Below, piece after piece: positions 1-5,485 of a DNA stretch of 6,481 nt (position 1 is the stretch's first letter; the number at the start of each line of letters is the position of its first letter). Both the position numbers and the translations under genes were made by a program. The notes beneath the pieces were generated by a model. The model made no database searches. It saw nothing but the letters and a program-made list of their open reading frames with translations, and was not told the origin of the DNA. This DNA comes from Fusobacterium sp. (GTDB lineage Bacteria; Fusobacteriota; Fusobacteriia; Fusobacteriales; Fusobacteriaceae): NCBI GenBank assembly GCA_020024855.1, contig JAHHTB010000102.1, positions 1-6,481 on the forward strand, read 5' to 3'.

Positions 1-321
1 CTTATAAAAAGACTTGATTCAATAAAAGGGGATATTGAATTTAAAGAGGAAGATATTTTAAAAGAAATATTACTCTTTACAGATAAAAGTGATATTTCTG
101 AAGAAATTTCTAGACTTGAAAGTCATTTAAAACAACTGAAAACAGAACTTGATTCAGATAGTAATATTGTTGGTAAAAAAATAGATTTTATACTACAAGA
201 AATGTTTAGAGAACTAAATACATCAGGAGTAAAAGCAAATTCATATGACATTTCTAAACTAGTTGTTGAATGTAAAAATGAAATTGAAAAAATAAGAGAA
301 CAAGCAATGAATATAGAATAA
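1..321 (+). CDS. yicC: YicC/YloC-family endoribonuclease, C-terminal part (5' end outside window)
   Basis: An open frame enters from the left edge and stops at TAA 319-321, giving 106 visible residues. These match the C-terminal DUF1732 region of the YicC/YloC family: LLFTDKSDISEEISRLESHL (visible residues 24-43), GKKIDFILQEMFRELNTSG (58-76) and a terminal KNEIEKIREQAMNIE-like ending, the typical close of this family. Full-length members have about 290 residues, so roughly the first 180 are missing here. E. coli YicC and B. subtilis YloC are known as endoribonucleases; that role is carried over from the family and not shown by this fragment. A yicC homologue directly before gmk and rpoZ is a common bacterial order, which supports the call. 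The fragment is rich in charged helices and has no signal peptide or membrane segment in view, so it is probably cytoplasmic. The gene's start and promoter cannot be judged. Confidence 0.9.
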   Translation, partial: LIKRLDSIKGDIEFKEEDILKEILLFTDKSDISEEISRLESHLKQLKTELDSDSNIVGKKIDFILQEMFRELNTSGVKANSYDISKLVVECKNEIEKIREQAMNIE

Positions 322-339
322 TTATCTGGAAATTATAAA

Positions 340-359
340 TTTTATTAATATTAATAAAA
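340..359. repeat. 20-bp perfect AT-only palindrome between yicC and gmk
   Basis: The bases from TTTTATTAAT to ATTAATAAAA form a perfect inverted repeat of two 10-base halves with no spacer. It ends one base before the gmk Shine-Dalgarno. It could be an operator or a very weak RNA hairpin, but it contains no G or C. A chance palindrome of this size is plausible in DNA this AT-rich, so no function is assigned. Confidence 0.3.
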
Positions 360-360
360 A

Positions 361-365
361 AGGAG
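361..365 (+). promoter_or_regulatory. gmk ribosome binding site with long spacer
   Basis: AGGAG is the only good Shine-Dalgarno before gmk. It lies 13 bases from the ATG at 379, longer than the 5 to 10 bases at most other genes in this window. No better in-frame ATG, GTG or TTG lies nearer, and the protein starting at 379 begins just where guanylate kinases normally begin, so the start is kept. The long spacer may reduce translation. Confidence 0.6.
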
Positions 366-378
366 AACAGAAGAAATT

Positions 379-942
379 ATGAAAAAGGGTAACTTATTTG
401 TAGTTTCAGGGCCTAGTGGAGCAGGAAAGTCAACTATCTGCAGGCTTGTCAGGAAGATGTTAAATATTAATTTAGCAACTTCAGCGACTACGAGAAAACC
501 TCGTGAAGGGGAATTACATGGAAGAGATTATTATTTTCTTACAATTCCTGAATTTGAAGAAAAATTAAAAAATGGGGAATTTTTAGAACATGCTAAAGTT
601 CATGAAAATTATTATGGAACGTTAAAAGCAGAAGTTGAATCTCGTCTTGTATCAGGTGAAAATGTTATTCTAGAAATAGATGTACAAGGTGGTCTTCAAG
701 TAAAAGAGCAGTATCCAGATGCAAACTTAATATTTTTTAAAACTCCTACAATGGAAGATTTAGAAAGGAGATTAAGAGGAAGGAAGACTGATGATGAAGC
801 AACGATTCAGTTAAGACTTAAAAATTCTATAAAAGAGCTTGAATATGAAAAACTATATGATACTTCAATAGTTAATCATACAGTTGAAAATTCTTGCGAA
901 CAATTAATAAAAATTATTGAAAGTAAAAGTTCAAAAAGCTAG
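379..942 (+). CDS. gmk: Guanylate kinase
   Basis: This cytoplasmic enzyme phosphorylates GMP to GDP using ATP, the essential step between GMP synthesis or salvage and GTP. At 187 residues it has the usual bacterial length. The P-loop GPSGAGKST is at residues 11-19. The GMP-binding segment TTRKPREGE is at 37-45 (Arg39 and Arg42 being the expected phosphate contacts), with GRDYYF at 48-53, E70, and the family YYGT at 78-81. EIDVQGG at 99-105 is the conserved strand-turn of the kinase core, and RLRGRKTDDE at 131-140 is the ATP-side lid arginine region. All expected motifs are intact. It follows yicC after a 57-base gap without a clear promoter, so it is probably cotranscribed from upstream. Its TAG stop (940-942) overlaps the rpoZ Shine-Dalgarno (941-946), suggesting translational coupling. 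Identification is secure. Confidence 0.98.
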   Translation: MKKGNLFVVSGPSGAGKSTICRLVRKMLNINLATSATTRKPREGELHGRDYYFLTIPEFEEKLKNGEFLEHAKVHENYYGTLKAEVESRLVSGENVILEIDVQGGLQVKEQYPDANLIFFKTPTMEDLERRLRGRKTDDEATIQLRLKNSIKELEYEKLYDTSIVNHTVENSCEQLIKIIESKSSKS

Positions 943-951
943 GAGGATTTT

Positions 952-1164
952 ATGAAACAAGAAATAACTTATGATACTTTATTAGAGAAGATACCCAATA
1001 AATACATACTTACTATAGCTGCAGGGAAAAGAGTAAGAGAAATAGTAGGTGGAGCACCTCTTTTAGTAAAAACAAATAAAAAAGATACATTAGTTAGAAA
1101 AGTATTTAAAGAAATAGTAGAGGGAAAACTTACTTATACAGAAGATGAAGTATTAGTTAAATAG
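952..1164 (+). CDS. rpoZ: DNA-directed RNA polymerase omega subunit
   Basis: Omega is the small subunit that wraps the C-terminal part of beta-prime and helps assemble and stabilise RNA polymerase. The 70-residue product is near the short length seen in low-GC bacteria and shorter than the 91 residues of E. coli. The family core is visible: an N-terminal ITYDTLLEKIPNKYILTIAAGKR block (residues 5-27, helix 1 and the AAGKRVRE helix 2 start), followed by GGAPLLVKTNKKDTLVRKVFKEI (33-55) and an acidic end. In other bacteria the start of omega contributes to (p)ppGpp binding; whether that holds here cannot be seen. AGGAGG at 941-946, five bases from the ATG, is the best Shine-Dalgarno of the operon and overlaps the gmk stop. 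The position directly after gmk is conserved widely and confirms the call. Confidence 0.96.
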   Translation: MKQEITYDTLLEKIPNKYILTIAAGKRVREIVGGAPLLVKTNKKDTLVRKVFKEIVEGKLTYTEDEVLVK

Positions 1165-1173
1165 AGGTAGAAT

Positions 1174-2157
1174 ATGAAAAAAATTATATTTTTATTACTA
1201 TTAATCTCTATATTTATTGGTTGTGATAAAGAAAAAATATTAGATGAAAAGAAATATGTAGAAGAAAGATTTCTTTTTGGAACATATATACAAATGATAG
1301 TATTTTCAGAAAATAAAGAAAAAGCAGAAAATGCTATGAATGCAGCTTTTGAAAAAATAGATGAATTAGATAGAAAATATAATAGTAAAACAAAAGGTTC
1401 TATTATCTACAATCTCAATCATTCTAATGAAAAAAAGATAAAGTTAGATGAAGAAGGAACTATACTTTTTAATGAAGTAAAAAAAATATATGATATGAGT
1501 AATGGAAAATATGATATAACAATTTCTCCTCTTTTAGAGACTTGGGGATTTGATAAAAATGGAAGAGAAAATATTCCTAGTAATCAAGAAATACAAGAAG
1601 CTTTAAATGTAATAGGCTTTGATAAAATAATCTTTGATAATGGAAAATTAATATTAAATAATTCCGTAAAAGAGATTGATACAGGTTCCTTTTTAAAGGG
1701 GTATGCTGTTGAAAAAGCTAAAGAAGTTCTTGAAGAAAAAGGTATAAAAAATGGATTTATTTCTTCTATATCAAGTATCGCTACAATAGGTGGAAAAATA
1801 GACGGAACACTTTGGAAAATAGGAGTTCAAAATCCTAGTGATTTAGAAAAAATATTAGGTATAGTTGAAGTAGAGGATAAATCTTTAGGTATATCTGGTG
1901 ACTATCAAACCTATGTAGAAATAAAAGGAAAAAAGTATCATCATATAATGGATAAAAGTACAGGTTATCCAGTAAAGGATAAAAAACTTGTAGTGGTAAT
2001 ATGTAACTCAGCTTTTCAAGCAGATATGTATTCAACAGCTTTTTTTAATATGAATATAGAAGAAGTTTTAAGAAAAGCAGAAATTTTAAATATTGATGTA
2101 CTAGTAGTTACTAATACAGGAGATATAAAAACTACAAAAAGTTTTAAATTGAAATAA
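1174..2157 (+). CDS. apbE: FAD:protein FMN transferase, ApbE-family lipoprotein
   Basis: ApbE enzymes cleave FAD and attach FMN through a phosphoester to Ser or Thr of target proteins such as the RnfG/RnfD and NqrB/NqrC subunits, acting outside the cytoplasmic membrane. The 327-residue product starts with a lipoprotein signal: two lysines, a run of Ile/Leu/Phe, then lipobox FIGC with Cys17 as lipidation site. Family motifs follow: FGTYIQM near residue 35, LETWGFDK near 121-128, DTGSFLKGYAVEKA at 169-182 with Lys175, SGDYQTYVEI, HHIMDKSTGYP at 256-266, and ADMYSTAF at 283-290, whose Asp284 and Thr288 match the metal-binding pair of the family. One block is unusual: where many members have a Gly-Gly pair (NLGGD-like), this protein reads SSISSIATIGG (197-207). 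The start follows rpoZ by nine bases, with AGAGG (1163-1167) overlapping the rpoZ stop. The older label, thiamine biosynthesis lipoprotein, is misleading. No terminator is visible after it. Confidence 0.93.
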   Translation: MKKIIFLLLLISIFIGCDKEKILDEKKYVEERFLFGTYIQMIVFSENKEKAENAMNAAFEKIDELDRKYNSKTKGSIIYNLNHSNEKKIKLDEEGTILFNEVKKIYDMSNGKYDITISPLLETWGFDKNGRENIPSNQEIQEALNVIGFDKIIFDNGKLILNNSVKEIDTGSFLKGYAVEKAKEVLEEKGIKNGFISSISSIATIGGKIDGTLWKIGVQNPSDLEKILGIVEVEDKSLGISGDYQTYVEIKGKKYHHIMDKSTGYPVKDKKLVVVICNSAFQADMYSTAFFNMNIEEVLRKAEILNIDVLVVTNTGDIKTTKSFKLK

Positions 2158-2165
2158 GAAAATGC

Positions 2166-2194
2166 TTGAAATAAAATAGAGAAACTACTATAAT
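2166..2194 (+). promoter_or_regulatory. Promoter of hppA (housekeeping sigma type)
   Basis: A -35 box TTGAAA (2166-2171) and a perfect -10 box TATAAT (2189-2194) are separated by exactly 17 bases. Transcription should start near 2201, leaving a leader of about 30 bases before the ATG at 2231, with AGGGGG (2215-2220) as Shine-Dalgarno. This suggests strong, mostly constitutive expression, separate from the upstream operon. Confidence 0.85.
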
Positions 2195-2230
2195 ACTAAA
2201 GAACAAAAAAATTTAGGGGGTTAAATAAAG

Positions 2231-4240
2231 ATGGAACAATTTATGTATCTTGGAATAGTAGCTGGAATCATTGCACTAGTAGCAGCATTCTACTATTCTA
2301 AAAAAGTGGAAAGTTATGAAATTAACATTCCAAAAGTAGCGGAAATAACAGACGCTATTAGAGAAGGAGCTATGGCTTTCCTTGTTGCTGAATACAAAAT
2401 TCTTATATGGTTTGTAATAATCGTAGGAGCAGCACTAGGAGTATTCATTTCTGTTAACACAGCAATCGCTTTCGTATTAGGAGCTTTAACATCAGCTCTT
2501 GCTGGAAATATTGGAATGAGAATAGCAACTAAAGCAAATGGAAGAACTTCTATAGCAGCTAAAGAAGGTGGACTTGCAAAAGCTCTAGACGTAGCATTTG
2601 CTGGTGGAGCAGTTATGGGACTTTCAGTTGTTGGTTTAGGAATGCTAATGCTTTCTTTATTAATGTTAGTTATGGGAAAAGATGCAGTTGCATTCACTGA
2701 TATCACAGGATTTGGTATGGGTGCTTCTTCAATAGCTCTATTTGCAAGAGTTGGTGGAGGAATTTATACTAAAGCTGCTGACGTCGGGGCTGACTTAGTT
2801 GGTAAGGTTGAGGCAGGGATTCCTGAAGATGACCCTAGAAATCCAGCTACAATTGCAGATAACGTAGGAGATAACGTAGGAGACGTTGCAGGAATGGGTG
2901 CTGACTTATTTGAATCATATGTTGGTTCAATAATTGCAGCAGTTACTTTAGGATTTTTATCATATAAAACTACAGGAATTTTAGGATATGCAGTAGCTCC
3001 TGTAATTTTATCTTCATTTGGTATCGTTGCATCAATAATTGCAACAGTTACTGTTAAAACAGATGATCCTACAAAAGTTCATGCTAAATTAGAAGGTGGA
3101 ACAAGAATCGCTGGTATATTAACAATAATAGCTTCATATGGAATTATTAAATATCTACAAATGCCAATGGGTGTTTTTGGAGCTATCGTAGCAGGACTTG
3201 TAGCAGGAATATTAATCGCTTACTTTACAGGAATCTACACAGATACAGGTAAAACAGCAGTTAATAGAATTTCTGATGCAGCTTCAACTGGAGCAGCAAC
3301 AGCAATTATAGAAGGATTAGCAGTTGGTATGGAATCAACAGTTGCTCCTATTATAATCATTTCTGGTGCAATCTTAGTAGCATTTAAATCAGCTGGATTA
3401 TATGGAATTGCTATTGCAGCAGTAGGAATGCTTGCAACTACAGGAATGGTAGTAGCAGTTGATGCTTATGGACCAGTTGCAGATAATGCTGGTGGAATTG
3501 CTGAAATGTCAGATCTTCCTCATGAAGTTAGAGAATGTACAGATAAACTAGATGCAGTTGGAAACTCAACAGCAGCAGTTGGTAAAGGATTTGCAGTTGG
3601 TTCTGCAGCTCTTACAGCTTTATCTCTATTTGCTTCATACAGAGAAGCTGTTAATAACTTAACAGCAGATGAGTTAAGAATAGACGTTACTAATCCAGAT
3701 GTAATCGTTGGATTATTTATTGGAGGTATGTTAACATTCTTATTCTCAGCTTTAACTATGACAGCAGTTGGTAAAGCAGCTATGGAAATGGTTGAAGAAG
3801 TTAGAAGACAATTTAGAGAAATGCCTGGAATTATGGAAAGAAAAGTAAAACCTGATTACAGAAAATGTGTTGAAATTTCAACTCACTCTTCTTTAAAACA
3901 AATGATTGTTCCTGGATTACTAGCAATTATTGCTCCAGTAGTTGTAGGGTTATGGTCAGTAGAAGCTTTAGGAGGATTACTTGCAGGATCTCTAGTTACT
4001 GGTATATTAATGGCTATCATGATGGCAAATGCTGGTGGAGCTTGGGATAACGGTAAGAAACAAATCGAAGGTGGATATAAAGGAGACGGAAAAGGTTCTG
4101 ACAGACATAAGGCTGCAGTTGTTGGAGATACAGTAGGAGATCCATTTAAAGATACATCTGGTCCAGCACTTAATATCTTAATAAAGCTAATGACTATTGT
4201 TTCTCTAGTATTAGTACCATTATTCGTAAAATTTATGTAA
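2231..4240 (+). CDS. hppA: Membrane-bound K+-dependent pyrophosphatase, probably Na+-translocating
   Basis: This integral membrane pump hydrolyses pyrophosphate and moves Na+ or H+ out of the cytoplasm. It has 669 residues, a normal length, and alternating hydrophobic stretches fitting the family's roughly 16 helices. Catalytic motifs are complete: GGGIYTKAADVGADLVGKVE (175-194), the tandem DNVGDNVGD (210-218), DAYGPVADNAGG (411-422) and the C-terminal block from NAGGAWDNGKK (600-610) to VGDTVGDPFKDTSG (631-644), rich in Mg-pyrophosphate-binding Asp and Lys. GNSTAAVGKGF at 444-454 has Ala448 where K+-independent enzymes carry Lys, so K+ dependence is expected. GADLFESY at 223-230 has Glu228 where the Na+-pumping Thermotoga maritima enzyme has its Glu246, rather than a helical turn later as in plant H+ pumps; this favours Na+ but does not prove it. 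The gene has its own promoter and terminator. Its codon choice (many GCA, GTT, GGA and some ATC/AAC) differs from apbE and suits high expression. Confidence 0.97.
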   Translation: MEQFMYLGIVAGIIALVAAFYYSKKVESYEINIPKVAEITDAIREGAMAFLVAEYKILIWFVIIVGAALGVFISVNTAIAFVLGALTSALAGNIGMRIATKANGRTSIAAKEGGLAKALDVAFAGGAVMGLSVVGLGMLMLSLLMLVMGKDAVAFTDITGFGMGASSIALFARVGGGIYTKAADVGADLVGKVEAGIPEDDPRNPATIADNVGDNVGDVAGMGADLFESYVGSIIAAVTLGFLSYKTTGILGYAVAPVILSSFGIVASIIATVTVKTDDPTKVHAKLEGGTRIAGILTIIASYGIIKYLQMPMGVFGAIVAGLVAGILIAYFTGIYTDTGKTAVNRISDAASTGAATAIIEGLAVGMESTVAPIIIISGAILVAFKSAGLYGIAIAAVGMLATTGMVVAVDAYGPVADNAGGIAEMSDLPHEVRECTDKLDAVGNSTAAVGKGFAVGSAALTALSLFASYREAVNNLTADELRIDVTNPDVIVGLFIGGMLTFLFSALTMTAVGKAAMEMVEEVRRQFREMPGIMERKVKPDYRKCVEISTHSSLKQMIVPGLLAIIAPVVVGLWSVEALGGLLAGSLVTGILMAIMMANAGGAWDNGKKQIEGGYKGDGKGSDRHKAAVVGDTVGDPFKDTSGPALNILIKLMTIVSLVLVPLFVKFM

Positions 4241-4256
4241 TAAGGAATTAAACTAT

Positions 4257-4287
4257 AAAAGCGATGTAATATTACATCGCTTTTTTT
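4257..4287 (+). terminator. Intrinsic terminator of hppA
   Basis: GCGATGTAAT is followed directly by its exact reverse complement ATTACATCGC (4261-4280), and flanking AAAA/TTTT extend the palindrome to 28 bases (4257-4284). The RNA can fold as an 8-bp GC-containing stem with an ATAT loop, followed by seven T (4281-4287). It lies 16 bases after the hppA stop. The minus strand has only a short T run, so it mainly ends plus-strand transcripts. Confidence 0.93.
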
Positions 4288-4444
4288 GTATAAAGAAGAG
4301 ATTGTAAAGAAAATAAATATGTAAAAAAATAAAAAATTTTTTAGACTTTTTTTATAAAGAAATCGTCTTAAAAGTGTAATAAAAGTGATAATAATTTCTC
4401 CCCAACTCAAGCAGACTGAAAACAGTTTGCTTTTCTCATTTTTT
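4288..4444 (+). other. AT-rich interval between two hairpins; possible small RNA or mpg leader
   Basis: No open frame with a ribosome binding site exists here. The left part is nearly pure A/T, including the palindrome AAAAAATTTTTT (4331-4342) and a weak AGAC/GTCT inverted repeat (4343-4346 with 4365-4368). The right part holds a C-rich single-stranded patch, TTTCTCCCC (4395-4403), then a hairpin with a T-rich tail. A C-rich patch before a terminator hairpin is a common small RNA layout, and it could pair with purine-rich Shine-Dalgarno sequences. I find no strong promoter; TAATAA after TGA (4386-4394) is only a weak -10. The interval may equally be the untranslated leader of mpg. Confidence 0.3.
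4409..4444 (+). terminator. Terminator-like hairpin upstream of mpg
   Basis: AAGCAGACTG (4409-4418) pairs with CAGTTTGCTT (4423-4432) across an AAAA loop: ten pairs, one being G-U. It is followed by an interrupted T tract, TTTT then CTCA then TTTTTT (to 4444). It sits 32 bases before the mpg ATG and well after the hppA terminator, so it either ends a short RNA made between them, attenuates mpg, or backs up the hppA terminator. Confidence 0.6.
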
Positions 4445-4476
4445 GAAGAAAAAAATTGTTAGAAAAGGAAAATAGA

Positions 4477-5067
4477 ATGAAATTAAAAAGAGAATTTTAT
4501 TTAAGAGATGCAGTTTCTGTTGGAAAGGATCTTTTAGGAAAAATAATAGTAAAAAAAAGAGAAGATGGAAGAATATTTAGCGGAAGAATAACAGAAGTTG
4601 AAGCTTATATGGGAATAAATGATAAAGCTAGTCATTCCTTTAAAAATCGGAGGACAAAAAGAACAGAAGTAATGTATAATATAGGAGGATATTCTTATGT
4701 CTTTCTTATTTATGGAATGTATGAATGTTTTAATGTAGTTGTTTCTTTAGAAAATGATCCTCAAGCAGTCTTGATAAGAGGGATAGAACCATTAAAGAAT
4801 AAAGAAATTATGCTAAAAGAAAGAAAAGTAAAAAAAGAAAAAGATATTTCTAATGGACCAGGAAAACTAACAAGAGCTTTAGGAATAAATAAAAATGATA
4901 ATGGAAAAGATTTAGTTTTAAGTGAAGAAATTTGGATAGAAGATGATGACTATAAAATAGAGAATATTATTGAAACAACAAGAATAGGTATAGATTATGC
5001 TGAAGAAGATGCATTAAAGCCATGGAGATTTTATATAAAAGAAAATATTTTTGTTTCAAAGAAATAA
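4477..5067 (+). CDS. mpg: DNA-3-methyladenine glycosylase, AAG/MPG family
   Basis: This base-excision repair enzyme removes alkylated purines (3-methyladenine, and in some members hypoxanthine) from DNA. The 196-residue product has the AAG fold signatures: REFYLRDAVSVGKDLLGK (5-22), EVEAY (40-44), SHSF at 52-55, the RRTKRTEVMYNIGGYSYVF block (58-76), IYGMYECFNVV (78-88), GPGKLTRALGI, and KPWRFYI near the end. Aligned by eye with human AAG, Glu42 matches catalytic Glu125, Tyr44 Tyr127, His53 His136, Tyr79 the intercalating Tyr162 and Asn86 Asn169. The Tyr159 position is Phe76, a conservative change in the base-binding pocket. The start is ATG 4477, seven bases after AAGGAA (4465-4470). An in-frame TTG at 4456 would add seven residues unlike the family but has no Shine-Dalgarno. 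No strong promoter or downstream terminator is visible. Confidence 0.94.
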   Translation: MKLKREFYLRDAVSVGKDLLGKIIVKKREDGRIFSGRITEVEAYMGINDKASHSFKNRRTKRTEVMYNIGGYSYVFLIYGMYECFNVVVSLENDPQAVLIRGIEPLKNKEIMLKERKVKKEKDISNGPGKLTRALGINKNDNGKDLVLSEEIWIEDDDYKIENIIETTRIGIDYAEEDALKPWRFYIKENIFVSKK

Positions 5068-5148
5068 TCAAAGATATTCTTATGAGTAAAAATAAAATAA
5101 AGAAAATAGATTATTCAATAGAATAAAAAATAAAAGAACATAAAATAG

Positions 5149-5177
5149 TTGCAAAAACGTTGAAAACATGATACAAT
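5149..5177 (+). promoter_or_regulatory. Promoter of rpmE
   Basis: TTGCAA (5149-5154) and TACAAT (5172-5177) are 17 bases apart, each one or two bases off consensus. Transcription should start near 5184, leaving a leader of about 40 bases. The ribosome binding site AAGGTGGT (5206-5213) differs from the full anti-16S complement AAGGAGGT at one base and lies nine bases before the ATG. Confidence 0.8.
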
Positions 5178-5222
5178 GCTTTGTGAATTTATAAGTTAAT
5201 TATCGAAGGTGGTGAAAAGAGA

Positions 5223-5429
5223 ATGCAAAAAGGAATACATCCTGATTATAAAGTTGTGACAGTTGAATGTACTTGTGGAGAAAAATTTGAAACAAGATCA
5301 ACTTATGCAAAAGGTGACTTAAAAGTTGCTGTTTGTTCTAAATGTCATCCATTCTACACTGGAAAAGCTAAGTTCTTAGATACAGCTGGTAGAGTTGACA
5401 AATTCAACAAAAAATACAATATCAAATAG
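5223..5429 (+). CDS. rpmE: 50S ribosomal protein L31, zinc-binding (type A, C+)
   Basis: L31 is a small large-subunit protein that contributes to an intersubunit bridge between 50S and 30S. The 68-residue product begins MQKGIHPDY, the standard L31 opening, and ends with the family segment TGKAKFLDTAGRVDKFNKKY. Four cysteines, CTC at 16 and 18 and CSKC at 38 and 41, form the zinc-binding set, so this is the C+ form and not the cysteine-free paralogue (RpmE2/YtjA-type) used under zinc starvation. In organisms with both forms the C+ form is made under zinc sufficiency. No Zur-like operator is recognised near this promoter, and whether a C- copy exists elsewhere cannot be seen. The gene forms a single-gene unit with promoter and terminator. 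Confidence 0.97.
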   Translation: MQKGIHPDYKVVTVECTCGEKFETRSTYAKGDLKVAVCSKCHPFYTGKAKFLDTAGRVDKFNKKYNIK

Positions 5430-5430
5430 A

Positions 5431-5456
5431 AAACAGGACATTTGTCCTGTTTTTTT
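5431..5456 (+). terminator. Intrinsic terminator of rpmE
   Basis: AAACAGGAC (5431-5439) pairs perfectly with GTCCTGTTT (5444-5452) over an ATTT loop, and the 3' side continues into seven T (5450-5456). It begins two bases after the rpmE stop codon, a textbook intrinsic terminator. upp starts only 29 bases after the T tract. Confidence 0.92.
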
Positions 5457-5485
5457 ATAAATATAAAAATATAAGGAGGAATAAT

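Noticed and set aside
1835..2035. Minus-strand open frame inside apbE
   Set aside because: It is fully inside a well-supported gene on the other strand, has a low-complexity sequence and no family resemblance.
2128..2145. AAAACT/AGTTTT inverted repeat near the apbE end, possible terminator
   Set aside because: It lies inside the coding region, is only six weak pairs, and lacks a T tract beyond its own stem.
2314..2706. Minus-strand open frame inside hppA
   Set aside because: It is the antisense shadow of a conserved membrane protein, with the Ala/Pro/Ile-rich composition expected from complementing its codons.
2858..2881. Tandem perfect 12-base repeat GATAACGTAGGA in hppA
   Set aside because: It is explained by the conserved DNVGDNVGD catalytic motif and is not a mobile or regulatory repeat.
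3883..4410. Minus-strand open frame over the hppA 3' end and the following spacer
   Set aside because: It runs through the hppA terminator and antisense to conserved catalytic motifs; no plausible domain is seen.
4456..4476. Upstream TTG start for mpg
   Set aside because: No Shine-Dalgarno precedes it, and the extra seven residues do not resemble the family; ATG 4477 has AAGGAA at good spacing.
5082..5126. 14-codon open frame starting with ATG 5082
   Set aside because: It has no ribosome binding site, is AT-rich low complexity, and could occur by chance.
5111..5126. TTATTC/GAATAA inverted repeat after mpg, possible terminator
   Set aside because: The stem is six mostly A-T pairs and is followed by A rather than T on the plus strand.
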